Assembly: GCF_009746565.1 (NCBI RefSeq)
Contig: NZ_WRPN01000003.1
Coordinates: 310,001-374,000, forward strand
Source of the DNA: Mariniflexile maritimum
GTDB taxonomy: Bacteria; Bacteroidota; Bacteroidia; Flavobacteriales; Flavobacteriaceae
Length of the DNA stretch: 64,000 nt
Reading direction: 5' to 3'
Part shown: piece by piece, positions 19,203 to 27,685 of the stretch
Numbering within the stretch: position 1 is the stretch's first letter
Layout: every line of letters begins with the position of its first letter
Position numbers and translations under genes: made by a program
The notes under the pieces: model-generated
Told to the model about the DNA's origin: nothing
The model's database searches: none
The model's input: only the letters and a program-made list of their open reading frames with translations

Positions 19203-20459
19203 TCATTTTACCTTAATAATATCGTTAATATTGGTGGTGTAACGTGGCGATAAACGTTCCTGCCGCATTTTCCAAGTACGTTTTAAATCTTGGTTTGCCA
19301 ATTTCACTTTATTGTCGGCATATTTGGCATTCAGCCCGTCAATGGCTTTCATTAGTGGTTTGTGCTTGGGGTTTTCGGCTTCAAACAGGTGCAATTGATG
19401 GTTGTGCGTGGGCACCAAACCCATCACGATAACGCCTGCACGCTTATAGTTTATGCCTTCCTTAAAAATAGTGCTTACTGCCTGTACCGCTTGTTGACTG
19501 ATAATTAAACTGGAATCGGTTGGAAACGGCAAACTTATCAATTTACTGGCACGGTGTTGCTCCATCGCCGTTTTATGCCTATCGCTGCTTAATATTACAT
19601 AAATAAGATGGCAACTAGACCCTTGTTTTCGTAATTTTTCGGCGCAACTGGTGGCGAATGTGGAGATACGTTCCTTAATGTTTTCAAGGTCTGAAAACGT
19701 ATATTCAAAACTGCGTGTGGTAGCAATGGCTTGCTTGGTTTTTACATCGTCCAATTGCAATGTTGGAATGCCTTCCAAATCTTTTTTGAGTTTCCACTCG
19801 ACTATTGAGAAGTTTTTGCGCACCCATTCATCCGGAAGTTGCACAAAATCGAATGCTGTATGGCAATTTTTAGCTTTCAACCGTTTGGATAGCGCGCGAC
19901 CAACGCCCCAAACATCTTCAATTTTAATCCATTTTAAGGCCTTTATGCGTTTTTCTTCGGAATCAATTACATATACGCCATGGGTTTGCACCGGGAATTT
20001 ACGCGCAATTTTATTGGCTACCTTGCTTAACGCTTTAGTTGGTGCGATACCTACACAGGTTGGAATGCCCGTCCATTTTAAGACTCGGGTTCTTATTTGG
20101 TTGCCGTAATCGTTAAAATTGCAGTTCCCAAAACCTTTAAATTGCAGAAAACCTTCATCGATGCTGTACACCTCCACATTGGGTGTAAACTGTTGCAAAA
20201 TGGCCATTACCCTACTGCTCATATCGCCATACAAAGGATAATTGGATGAAAACACCAGGATATTATTGGCTTTACAAAAGGCTTCCCATTTAAAAATAGG
20301 CGCTCCCATGGGTAAACCCAAAGCCTTCGCCTCATCGCTACGCGAAATAACACAGCCGTCGTTATTACTTAATATAGCAATGGGTTTATGGCGTAAATTA
20401 GGGTTGAAAGTGCGCTCGCAAGACGCATAAAAATTGTTACAATCTACTAAAGCGTACAT
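19203..20459 (-). CDS. umuC: UmuC-like Y-family DNA polymerase
   Basis: A translesion polymerase catalytic subunit (Pol V type), 418 residues against about 422 in E. coli. The N-terminal motif ALVDCNNFYASCERTFNP carries the first metal-binding Asp. VYSIDEGFLQF carries the central Asp-Glu pair. The helix-hairpin-helix region (about 170-200, VWGVGRALSKRLKA) and the little-finger domain follow. UmuD follows downstream in the same direction, which supports a functional pair. The region upstream contains a short dyad (20481-20491) that could be a damage-response operator. Confidence 0.95.
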   Translation of the reverse strand: MYALVDCNNFYASCERTFNPNLRHKPIAILSNNDGCVISRSDEAKALGLPMGAPIFKWEAFCKANNILVFSSNYPLYGDMSSRVMAILQQFTPNVEVYSIDEGFLQFKGFGNCNFNDYGNQIRTRVLKWTGIPTCVGIAPTKALSKVANKIARKFPVQTHGVYVIDSEEKRIKALKWIKIEDVWGVGRALSKRLKAKNCHTAFDFVQLPDEWVRKNFSIVEWKLKKDLEGIPTLQLDDVKTKQAIATTRSFEYTFSDLENIKERISTFATSCAEKLRKQGSSCHLIYVILSSDRHKTAMEQHRASKLISLPFPTDSSLIISQQAVQAVSTIFKEGINYKRAGVIVMGLVPTHNHQLHLFEAENPKHKPLMKAIDGLNAKYADNKVKLANQDLKRTWKMRQERLSPRYTTNINDIIKVK

Positions 20460-20480
20460 AATTACTTAAATAAAACTTGC

Positions 20481-20491
20481 CTTGAAACAAG
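20481..20491. promoter_or_regulatory. Short dyad upstream of umuC
   Basis: CTTGAAACAAG is an 11-bp dyad (CTTG-AAA-CAAG) 22 bases before the umuC start, where an SOS repressor site would be expected. The match to a known flavobacterial LexA box is not established. Confidence 0.25.
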
Positions 20492-20526
20492 ATTTTAAAA
20501 TTACGCTTTTTATAAGAAACGTGCTT

Positions 20527-22020
20527 TTATTTTATAACGAAATCGTAGGCTATTTTTAATTTTTTAACAACACTTTCAATTTCTTCTGCGTTTAAATGGC
20601 CAAATCCAAAACGGATGCAACAGTGGTTTTTATCTTGGTACAGAATGGTTTTGGGAAGAAACACATCCTGTTTTTGGGCCTCGTCCGCTAATTTAACCAA
20701 CGCTATTTTAGGCTCGAAACGCAACCATAAAGCCAATCCTCCAGATGGTTTTTCCCAGACCAAATTTTGTTTAAAATTTTCGGCAAGGCACTGGCATAAA
20801 TAATCGCGCCGCTGCTTGTAAACAAGCGTGTTTTTTTTGATGAGTCGATGCATTTCACCTTCATAAATAAGTTCAGAAAGCATTTGTTCCTGAATTAAAT
20901 CGCCTTGTTTATCGAGAATCTGCAAATAATTTTTAGCCTCGGAAATCAAGTTTTCCGGTGCTACCACAAAGCCCGTTTGAAAGCTCGGGAAAAGCGATTG
21001 CCCCAGTTTCCCTAAATAAATAATCATGCCATGCGCATCCGAACTTGCCATGGGCAACATGGCAGAGCCATCAAACTGGAAATCGTAATCATAATCATCT
21101 TCAATAATAGCAAATTGATAATCTTCTGCAAGCTGCATCAACTTTAAACGGCGTTCCACGCTCAGGGTTTTCGTTGTTGGGTAATGCCTGTGGGCACACA
21201 CATATACGCAACGAATGTCGTGTTTTGAAAAGTGTTTCCTAATAAATTCTACATCAATCCCATGGTCGTCAACAGGAATGGTTTTTATGGTTGCACCAAC
21301 TTGCTGAAAAATCATGTTTGCCGCATAATTGCTTAAATTTCCAATTAAGACAGTATCGTTGGGCTGTAATAGCAATTGGGAAACGATATACAAACTCATC
21401 TCCGTACTGCGCGTGCTCATTAAATTGTGGGGTTTAATGTGAAAACCACGCGTGGCATTTAAGTAATTACATAATTGCATCTCGAATGTCGAATGGGACG
21501 ACAATGTATTTTGATTCCATTTTGAGATTAAGGTTTTACGTTTCATGGAAGCACTGTACCAACGTGAAAACTGATGTGTGGGATGCAGCCTTAAATCGGG
21601 TTGGCCATCATTAATACTGAATTTCTTTTGGGTCACTTCGGTTGTTGATGCCAAATGAAACGACGGCTGAAAAGGGAAGCCCGTGTTTTTTGGATAGGCG
21701 TTTACTTGATCAATGTGGTACGAAGTAGCCTTTATGGTTGCTGTTTTTTGTTCGGGCACCAATACAAAAGTGCCTTTGTTCGGAATGATTTCAACCCACC
21801 CTTGCGAAGCCAATTCATCGTAAATAGCAACAGCGGTGTTTCTGTGGATGTTGAATAATTTACTAAACGTGCGCGTACCGGGTAAGGGCATGCCTTCGGT
21901 TAAATAACTGCGCTGTATGGCGTTGATAATTTGTTGTGCCACCTGAATATAAACGGCCGTGTTACCCGATTTTTCAAAATGGATCAACTGTTTTAAAAGA
22001 GGATTAACCGGACTATTCAT
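20527..22020 (-). CDS. MocR-type regulator (GntR HTH + aminotransferase fold), PLP lysine apparently replaced
   Basis: A 497-residue fusion of a GntR winged helix (about 18-88, with GMPLPGTRTFSKLFNIHRNTAVAIYDEL) and a fold-type-I aminotransferase-like domain (about 130-490). MocR proteins usually sense PLP or PLP-bound amines. The IEDDYDYDF motif that holds PLP is present. The lysine segment, usually YLGTFSKxLFP, reads YLGKLGQSLFP (335-345), so Gln341 sits where the Schiff-base lysine belongs; Lys338 is three positions early. It is divergent from a TonB receptor, with 79 bases between them that hold repeated GGAC/GTCC half-sites. It probably controls that receptor and itself (inference). Confidence 0.88.
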   Translation of the reverse strand: MNSPVNPLLKQLIHFEKSGNTAVYIQVAQQIINAIQRSYLTEGMPLPGTRTFSKLFNIHRNTAVAIYDELASQGWVEIIPNKGTFVLVPEQKTATIKATSYHIDQVNAYPKNTGFPFQPSFHLASTTEVTQKKFSINDGQPDLRLHPTHQFSRWYSASMKRKTLISKWNQNTLSSHSTFEMQLCNYLNATRGFHIKPHNLMSTRSTEMSLYIVSQLLLQPNDTVLIGNLSNYAANMIFQQVGATIKTIPVDDHGIDVEFIRKHFSKHDIRCVYVCAHRHYPTTKTLSVERRLKLMQLAEDYQFAIIEDDYDYDFQFDGSAMLPMASSDAHGMIIYLGKLGQSLFPSFQTGFVVAPENLISEAKNYLQILDKQGDLIQEQMLSELIYEGEMHRLIKKNTLVYKQRRDYLCQCLAENFKQNLVWEKPSGGLALWLRFEPKIALVKLADEAQKQDVFLPKTILYQDKNHCCIRFGFGHLNAEEIESVVKKLKIAYDFVIK

Positions 22021-22052
22021 TGTTTTGAAACTGGACTATTTTACTCGTCCAG
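22008..22052. promoter_or_regulatory. Candidate MocR operator in the divergent promoter
   Basis: Two direct copies of C(C/T)GGACTATT (22008-22017 and 22031-22040) are spaced 23 bp start to start, about two helical turns. An inverted half-site GTCCAG (22047-22052) pairs with CTGGAC (22031-22036). Direct repeats at helical spacing are a known pattern for MocR regulators. The first copy overlaps codons 2-5 of the regulator, consistent with autoregulation. Confidence 0.5.
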
Positions 22053-22060
22053 AAAGTTAC

Positions 22061-22068
22061 GAATTTTG
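22061..22068 (+). promoter_or_regulatory. Candidate -7 box for the TonB receptor
   Basis: GAATTTTG is one base off TAnnTTTG, 31 bases before the receptor start and just downstream of the GTCCAG half-site, so a bound regulator would sit over the -33 region. Confidence 0.35.
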
Positions 22069-22099
22069 CAGCATCAAAAAACACTTTCAACCATTATTT

Positions 22100-23941
22100 A
22101 TGACACGCATTTATTGCCTAGGCTTATTAATTTTATGTTCGCTACCGGGAACTGCCCAAAACAATCAGCATAAAGAACAAGATACCACCAAACTTGGCGA
22201 GGTCGTTATTACTTCAACCCGTATTAACTTACCGTTTCCGGAAAACTCGCGCACCATTTCAATCATTTCTTCAGAAAGCATAAAAAATAGTGCCGCCAGC
22301 ACCTTAACAGATGTGTTGCAGCAAGTTGCGGGCATCGATGTAAAACGCCAAGGTACGGGTGGTACGCAGGCCGATTTGTACATTCGGGGTGGCAGTTTCG
22401 ACCAAACCCTCATCCTTATTGACGGCATTAAAATGGACGATGCGCAAACAGGCCACCATACCTTAAACGCCACTTTGCCCCTCGATGTTATTGACCGTGT
22501 TGAAATTATAAAAGGCCCTGCTGCACGCGTTTTCGGCCAAAATGCCTTTACGGGCGCAATCAATATCGTTACGAAAAAAAAACTGGATAACGGCGGATCT
22601 GCAGCCATCGAAACAGGATCGTACAAACAGTTAAACGCTTCGGTTACGGTAACTTCCAATTTGGAAAACGCGTCGCACCTAATTCATGTGAACCGCAATA
22701 CTTCGGATGGATACCGTTACAATACCGACTACGACAACCAAAATTATTTCATAAAAAGCATCTTCAACAAAAAAAGAAAAGCTATTGAAATGATTGCCAC
22801 CTTCACCGAACGTAAATTTGGCGCCAATGGGTTTTATGCTATTCCAACGGCCATCAACCAATATGAAGAAACCCAAAATAGCCTGATTGGTTTTTCAACG
22901 GATTTTTCAACCGAAAAACTAAGCATCAAACCACGCATTTACTGGAAACGCAACCAAGACGCGTACCTGTATGTTCGCCAAAACCCCGCTGCTTTCAGGA
23001 ATTTCCATATTAGCGATAAAATGGGCACCGAGGTAAATGCTTCCTACACATCCAGCGCGGGCATTACCGGTTTTGGCATCGATATATCGAAAACTTATTT
23101 AAGAAGCGATGGCACCACGGGCGGTTTGGGCAACAGGAATCGATTTATGGCGAATCTATTTTTAGAGCATTTGTTTAAACTAGCCAACGATAAACTGGAC
23201 ATAACCCCCGGTGTTGCCGTAACCTATTTTTCCGATTTTAAGTTTCACGCATTCCCGGGCATTGATATGGGCTACCGCTTAAACCCCAATTTAAAAGTGT
23301 ACGGAAACATGGGCTATACTTACAGAATTCCCACTTATACCGATTTGTATTATAACGGCCCAAGCAATATTGGAAACGAAAACCTAAACCCTGAAGAGGC
23401 CCTTTCGGAAGAGATTGGATTAAAATATTTTTCGCCTACTTTTTCAATTTCCGCAGCACTTTTCAATAGGGATGCCAGCAAGTTAATAGATTTTATAAAA
23501 GAAAATGAAGCCGATAAATGGCAACCCGTTAACATTAGGGACTTAAACACCAAAGGTCTGGAAATTAATAGCTCGTACACTTTTAAACTAACTCATTTCA
23601 ACCAAAGCATTTCATTAGGCTACACCTATTTAGACGACCAGGTAAAATCCTTAAACGTGAATTTTTCAAAATATGCCATTAACTCGTTAAAGCACCAAAT
23701 AACCGGCCGTTTTAGTTCCCAATTAATTAAAAACTTGAGCCAAAACATAGTTTACAAACACGCCGAAAGAACAACGGGCACCAGCTATAACGTGTGGGAT
23801 GCCTCGGTAGCATTAACCTTAAAACCATTTGAAATAACCTTAATGGCAAACAATATTTTTAATGCCGACTACAGTGAAGCCAATTTAATACCCATGCCAA
23901 AGGGCAACCTGCTTTTTGGCCTACGGTATAATTTTAACTAA
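22100..23941 (+). CDS. BtuB-sized TonB-dependent receptor
   Basis: A 613-residue outer-membrane receptor starting MTRIYCLGLL with a signal peptide (about 1-19, cut near GTAQ). The frame is open further upstream, but only this ATG places the signal peptide at the N-terminus. It has a TonB-box-like segment (KLGEVVITSTR), a plug domain (about 40-150, with IRGGSFDQTLILIDGIKMDD and DRVEIIKGPAARVFGQNAF) and a barrel ending in FGLRYNFN. It lacks the carboxypeptidase-like domain and has almost the length of E. coli BtuB, which suits a small ligand such as a cofactor or metal chelate. The divergent MocR regulator hints at a vitamin or amine-related substrate. No B12 riboswitch fits in the 79-base upstream gap. 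Confidence 0.9.
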   Translation: MTRIYCLGLLILCSLPGTAQNNQHKEQDTTKLGEVVITSTRINLPFPENSRTISIISSESIKNSAASTLTDVLQQVAGIDVKRQGTGGTQADLYIRGGSFDQTLILIDGIKMDDAQTGHHTLNATLPLDVIDRVEIIKGPAARVFGQNAFTGAINIVTKKKLDNGGSAAIETGSYKQLNASVTVTSNLENASHLIHVNRNTSDGYRYNTDYDNQNYFIKSIFNKKRKAIEMIATFTERKFGANGFYAIPTAINQYEETQNSLIGFSTDFSTEKLSIKPRIYWKRNQDAYLYVRQNPAAFRNFHISDKMGTEVNASYTSSAGITGFGIDISKTYLRSDGTTGGLGNRNRFMANLFLEHLFKLANDKLDITPGVAVTYFSDFKFHAFPGIDMGYRLNPNLKVYGNMGYTYRIPTYTDLYYNGPSNIGNENLNPEEALSEEIGLKYFSPTFSISAALFNRDASKLIDFIKENEADKWQPVNIRDLNTKGLEINSSYTFKLTHFNQSISLGYTYLDDQVKSLNVNFSKYAINSLKHQITGRFSSQLIKNLSQNIVYKHAERTTGTSYNVWDASVALTLKPFEITLMANNIFNADYSEANLIPMPKGNLLFGLRYNFN

Positions 23942-23983
23942 AGTGTAACACGTAAATTAGATGACAATTTGCTAAGGATTTAT

Positions 23984-23991
23984 TAACTTTG
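23984..23991 (+). promoter_or_regulatory. -7 box for the JmjC/cupin gene
   Basis: TAACTTTG is a full TAnnTTTG match in the 71-base gap, 21 bases before the TTG start. Confidence 0.45.
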
Positions 23992-24012
23992 ACCGTTCTA
24001 AATTTTTAACCG

Positions 24013-24879
24013 TTGAAATTAAATCTGCAAGATATTCCTCGTGTAAAAACCATTAGCAAAGAGGATTTTTTAAAACACTACTTCAAACCACAAAAACCAG
24101 TGGTTATTGAACGTTTTATCGAGCACTGGCCAGCCTTCACCAAATGGAACCTAGACTATATGAAAACCATTGGGGGCGATCTTACCGTACCTCTTTACGA
24201 CGATCGACCGGTTGATTATAAAGATGGCTTTAACCAACCCCACGCCAAAATGAAATTGGCCGATTATATCGATTTGTTAAAACGCGAGCCCACCAGGTAC
24301 CGCATTTTTTTATGGAACGCCATTAAGGAACTGCCCCAGCTACAAAACGATTTCTCGTTTCCCGATTTCGGGTTACGCCTCATGAAAGGCATCCCCATGC
24401 TGTTTTTTGGCGGGCGCGATTCTTATACGTTCATGCATTATGATATTGATTTGGCAAACATTTTCCATTTTCATTTTGAAGGAAAAAAACAGATCATCCT
24501 GTTCGACCAAAAACAGAACAAGTACCTGTACAAAGTACCGCACTCCCTAATTACCCGCGAAGATATTGACTTTGCAAACCCCGACTTTAAAAAATGGCCC
24601 ATGCTTAAACACGCACAAGGCTACAGCACCGAACTTAACCATGGCGAAGTACTGTATATGCCCGAAGGCTACTGGCACTACATGCGTTACCTAACCCCAG
24701 GGTTTTCCATGAGTTTGCGCGCTATTGCACGAAACCCAAAAAACTTTGGTCTAGCCGTTTACAACCTTTTTGTAATGCGCCATTTTGATAATGCCATGCG
24801 CCGTTTTAAAGGCCAGAAATGGATAGATTGGAAAAACCAACAAGCTATTTTAAACACCCATAAAAAAATAGTTTCTTAA
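24013..24879 (+). CDS. Cupin-like (JmjC-type) 2-oxoglutarate/Fe(II) oxygenase family protein
   Basis: A 288-residue cytoplasmic protein of the Cupin_8/JmjC type. The iron-binding triad is visible as His142-x-Asp144 (FMHYDID) and His222 (EGYWHYMRY). The start FLKHYFKPQKPVVIERFIEHWPA is typical of the family's N-terminal helix and first strand. Relatives hydroxylate amino-acid side chains or small molecules. The substrate here is not predictable. The start is TTG (24013), directly before the conserved N-terminus. It has its own -7 box, so linkage to the TonB receptor upstream is loose. Confidence 0.85.
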   Translation: MKLNLQDIPRVKTISKEDFLKHYFKPQKPVVIERFIEHWPAFTKWNLDYMKTIGGDLTVPLYDDRPVDYKDGFNQPHAKMKLADYIDLLKREPTRYRIFLWNAIKELPQLQNDFSFPDFGLRLMKGIPMLFFGGRDSYTFMHYDIDLANIFHFHFEGKKQIILFDQKQNKYLYKVPHSLITREDIDFANPDFKKWPMLKHAQGYSTELNHGEVLYMPEGYWHYMRYLTPGFSMSLRAIARNPKNFGLAVYNLFVMRHFDNAMRRFKGQKWIDWKNQQAILNTHKKIVS

Positions 24880-24890
24880 ATAACTTATGG

Positions 24891-24898
24891 TATCTTTG
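24891..24898 (+). promoter_or_regulatory. -7 box for the small outer-membrane protein
   Basis: TATCTTTG is a perfect TAnnTTTG box 24 bases before the ATG at 24923. Confidence 0.5.
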
Positions 24899-24922
24899 CA
24901 CACTTACATTTAATCTCAAATC

Positions 24923-25414
24923 ATGAAAAAATTAATTTTATTGGCAGTCCTTCTTTGTGCGTCGTTTGTTAACGCCCAAGCTTATAAAGGTAGCGGCGAT
25001 AACAAATTACAGTTAGGCACCAGTTTTCAAGACAATGCAACCGGCATTAACATAAGTTACGATTTTGGTTTGGGCGAAAACATATCAATAGGCGTATCGT
25101 CATCGTATGCATTAGGGCTTAACGATACTGTTTCTGCTAGTTTTGGCGATCGCTTTGATGTAAAAGGGCGCTTTAACGCCAACTTGGGGAACGTTATAAA
25201 TGTTGACGAAAATTTTGATGTTTACCCAGGTTTAAACCTGAGCCTTAAAAATTTTGGTGGTCATTTAGGCGCACGCTACTTTTTTTCTGATGGTTTTGGC
25301 ATTTATACAGAACTAAATGTGCCATTTGCAAAATACAATACCGATACCTTAGATGCGGGCGAAAAATTATTCAACCAGTTTACCATTAATTTGGGTGCTT
25401 CATTTAATTTATAG
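24923..25414 (+). CDS. Small outer-membrane beta-barrel protein, DUF6646-like
   Basis: A 163-residue secreted protein with a signal peptide (1-18, cut before QAYKGSGDNK). Alternating hydrophobic strands follow, ending in the barrel-type terminal Phe-Asn-Leu (GASFNL). The pattern LQLGTSFQDNATGINISYDFGLGENISIG resembles an outer-membrane family common in Flavobacteriia that I recall as DUF6646. About eight strands are likely. The function is unknown. The gene stands alone with a clean promoter box. Confidence 0.7.
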   Translation: MKKLILLAVLLCASFVNAQAYKGSGDNKLQLGTSFQDNATGINISYDFGLGENISIGVSSSYALGLNDTVSASFGDRFDVKGRFNANLGNVINVDENFDVYPGLNLSLKNFGGHLGARYFFSDGFGIYTELNVPFAKYNTDTLDAGEKLFNQFTINLGASFNL

Positions 25415-25521
25415 AATACCGATTTTTTTTCTTAAATTGCAATTTACCACTACATAGCCATAAACAATTAGGCTATAAATAAAACAAATATTACCTTTCA
25501 ATATTTAGTAATTTTTTTGAC

Positions 25522-25529
25522 TAATTTTG
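25522..25529 (+). promoter_or_regulatory. -7 box for thioredoxin
   Basis: TAATTTTG is a full TAnnTTTG match 38 bases before the thioredoxin ATG. Confidence 0.45.
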
Positions 25530-25567
25530 TAAAGTAAAACAGAACACGAATTAAAAACATACACATT

Positions 25568-25885
25568 ATGGCATTAGAAATAACAGATGCAACATTTGAA
25601 GAAACAGTTTTAAAAAGCAGCAAACCTGTTTTGGTCGATTTTTGGGCAGCTTGGTGCGGCCCATGTAGAATGGTAGGCCCTATCATTGAACAAATAAGCG
25701 AGGAGTACGAAGGAAAAGCCGTTGTTGGCAAAGTAGATGTAGATGCTAACCAAGAATTTGCAGCAAAATACGGCGTGCGCAACATCCCTACGGTGTTGGT
25801 GTTCCAAAATGGCGAAGTGGTTGGCAGACAAGTGGGTGTTGCACCTAAAAACGCTTACACAGAAGCTATTGACGCACTTTTATAA
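25568..25885 (+). CDS. trxA: Thioredoxin
   Basis: A cytoplasmic disulfide reductase of 105 residues, kept reduced by thioredoxin reductase. It carries the canonical active site WCGPC (Cys30, Cys33), the buried Asp of VDFWA, the cis-Pro segment VRNIPTVLVF, and the C-terminal Gly pattern of the fold. There is no signal peptide. It is a single-gene transcript with its own promoter box and a terminator directly after it. Confidence 0.97.
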   Translation: MALEITDATFEETVLKSSKPVLVDFWAAWCGPCRMVGPIIEQISEEYEGKAVVGKVDVDANQEFAAKYGVRNIPTVLVFQNGEVVGRQVGVAPKNAYTEAIDALL

Positions 25886-25904
25886 TCCATATAAAAAAGA
25901 AAAC

Positions 25905-25938
25905 AAAAAAGGTTTGCCATTTGGTGAACCTTTTTTTT
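25905..25938 (+). terminator. Terminator after thioredoxin
   Basis: A hairpin (GGTTTGCC 25911-25918 with GGTGAACC 25923-25930, two G:T pairs) with an A-run before and eight T after, 20 bases past the stop. Confidence 0.85.
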
Positions 25939-25962
25939 ATTTTAGATAAAAATTAGAAGAAA

Positions 25963-26508
25963 ATGAGTGATAAAACAAAAATTCAAGATGCCATTGACAG
26001 CAAATTAATTGAACAACGCAAAGTTTTTTTATGGGGACAAGTAGATGACAAATCTGCCAAACATGTAATAGATAGGTTATTATACTTAGATGCCCTTGAA
26101 ACCAAGGACATCCATTTGTACATTAACAGCCCAGGCGGTTACGTTACCTCCGGATTTGCGATTTACGATTGTATGAAATCATTGAAAAGTGAGGTCTCAA
26201 CAATTTGCACCGGGTTTGCGGCGTCTATGGGCTCTATCATTTTATCGGCAGGACAAAAAGGAAAACGCTTTATACAGCCCCATGCACGTGTGATGATACA
26301 TCAACCCAGTGGAGGCGCCAGTGGACAAGCCAGCGATATTGAAATTACCGCCAAAGAAATCATCATAACCAAAGAATTGAGCGCCCACATTTTGGCAGAT
26401 AATTGCGGCCAAACCTTTGAAAAAATAATGAAGGATTTTAACCGCGACCATTGGATGGGTGCGGAAGAATCGGTTGCCTATGGAATTGTTGATAAAGTAG
26501 CCCTCTGA
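25963..26508 (+). CDS. ClpP-family serine protease (paralogue without ClpX neighbour)
   Basis: A 181-residue ClpP-like peptidase. The catalytic triad is Ser88 (GFAASMGS), His113 (RVMIHQPSGG) and Asp162 (RDHWMGAEES). LYINSPGGYVTSG supplies the oxyanion and oligomer contacts. It is shorter than the usual flavobacterial ClpP (about 220 residues) and has no propeptide. No clpX or tig is near, so it is probably a second ClpP that forms mixed or alternative barrels (inference). It is followed by a gap with repeat-like sequence and a DUF58 gene in the same direction. Confidence 0.9.
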   Translation: MSDKTKIQDAIDSKLIEQRKVFLWGQVDDKSAKHVIDRLLYLDALETKDIHLYINSPGGYVTSGFAIYDCMKSLKSEVSTICTGFAASMGSIILSAGQKGKRFIQPHARVMIHQPSGGASGQASDIEITAKEIIITKELSAHILADNCGQTFEKIMKDFNRDHWMGAEESVAYGIVDKVAL

Positions 26509-26548
26509 AAAGGCCCCTGCCTTCGAGAATTCCCAAATAATTAAGATT

Positions 26549-26591
26549 ATACCCAAAAGGGTGTTCCTCCTCTTTGGTGAGGGTGGTGAGG
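26549..26591. repeat. Possible degenerate intergenic palindromic element
   Basis: GC-richer than its surroundings, with ACCCAAAAGGGT (26551-26562) followed by CCTCCTC...GAGGG-type complementary arms, in an otherwise empty 86-base gap. It resembles short hairpin repeats common between genes in Bacteroidota, but only one copy is seen here. Confidence 0.25.
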
Positions 26592-26594
26592 CTT

Positions 26595-27524
26595 ATGAAC
26601 TTACAAAACGAACTTAATAAAACGGAAGGTTTCAAAAACCTGGAACTGCTTGCAAAACAAGTGGTCGAGGGTTTTATAGCTGGCTTGCATAAAAGTCCGT
26701 TTCATGGGTTTTCATCCGAATTTGCCGAACACAAAATATACAACAAAGGCGAAAGCACCCGCCATATTGATTGGAAATTATTCGCAAAAACCGAAAAACT
26801 ATACATCAAGCGTTATGACGATGAAACCAATTTACGGTGCCATATCATACTCGACAACAGCAGTTCGATGCACTTTCCAGAAATGCGCACATTTTCAATT
26901 GAGCATCTCAATAAAATTGGCTTTTCGGTATTGGCGTCCGCTTCCTTAATGCATATTTTAAAAAAACAACGCGATGCGGTTGGCTTAAGCATATATAGCG
27001 ATGCCTACGATTATTATGCCCCCGAAAAAGGCAGCGAGCGCCACCACCAAATGCTGTTAAACCATTTAAGTGAGGCCCTTATTTCGACCCCGAAAAACAA
27101 ACAAACCGAAACGTACAAGTATTTGCATGAGATAGCCGAAAAAATACACAAACGTTCCATGATTTTTTTATTTACCGATATGTTTCAAACTTCCGAAGAA
27201 GAAACCAAACTATTTGAAGCGCTTCGCCATTTAAAATACAACAAGCATGAGGTTATTCTGTTCCATGTATTTGATAAACAAAAAGAATTGGCCTTCAGCT
27301 TTGATAATAAGCCAAAGCGCTTTATTGATGTGGAAACGGGCGAATACATAAATTTATATGCCGATACCATTAAAGAAAATTATACCAAAGCCGTAACGCA
27401 GTATTTTGAAGCTTTAAAACTTAAATGTTTACAATACAAGATCAAGTATGTGGAGGCCGATACAAACAAAGATTTCAACACCATTTTAACAACCTACATG
27501 ATAGAACGTAAAAAGTTTGTTTAA
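26595..27524 (+). CDS. DUF58 domain protein
   Basis: A 309-residue protein with the DUF58 core (HKSPFHGFSSEFAEHKIYNKGESTRHIDWK, followed by KLYIKRYDDETNLRCHIILDNSSSM). It has a VWA-like segment with a modified MIDAS (DNSSSM). These proteins are normally encoded with MoxR AAA+ ATPases and BatA-type proteins and are thought to act in envelope stress or protein-complex maturation. No moxR gene is in view. The ATG at 26595 was chosen: the frame is open to a TTG at 26574, but that extension lies in repeat-like DNA and adds no conserved sequence. Confidence 0.88.
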   Translation: MNLQNELNKTEGFKNLELLAKQVVEGFIAGLHKSPFHGFSSEFAEHKIYNKGESTRHIDWKLFAKTEKLYIKRYDDETNLRCHIILDNSSSMHFPEMRTFSIEHLNKIGFSVLASASLMHILKKQRDAVGLSIYSDAYDYYAPEKGSERHHQMLLNHLSEALISTPKNKQTETYKYLHEIAEKIHKRSMIFLFTDMFQTSEEETKLFEALRHLKYNKHEVILFHVFDKQKELAFSFDNKPKRFIDVETGEYINLYADTIKENYTKAVTQYFEALKLKCLQYKIKYVEADTNKDFNTILTTYMIERKKFV

Positions 27525-27637
27525 CCAAAAGCCTTTTTAATAACAGAAATTGAAAAAACACAAAATTGGTTATGGGGCTGTAATTTAGTGCGTTGAAACA
27601 TAAGATGAAAAAAAAATAAAAAATACAAAAAAAAGGT

Positions 27638-27667
27638 TTGACATATTAAAAAAGGCGTGTATATTTG
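27638..27667 (+). promoter_or_regulatory. Promoter of tRNA-Asp
   Basis: TTG (27638-27640), a 19-base spacer and TATATTTG (27660-27667): a complete Bacteroidota sigma-A type promoter, 18 bases before the tRNA. Confidence 0.8.
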
Positions 27668-27685
27668 CAACCGCAATAATGCAAC

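Noticed and set aside
22021-22099. Cobalamin riboswitch ahead of the BtuB-sized receptor
   Set aside because: The gap is only 79 bases, too short for the element, and no B12-box-like sequence is visible; operator-like half-sites are seen instead.
26574-26594. Earlier TTG start for the DUF58 gene
   Set aside because: The added residues (LVRVVRL) derive from repeat-like DNA, and the ATG at 26595 precedes the conserved sequence.
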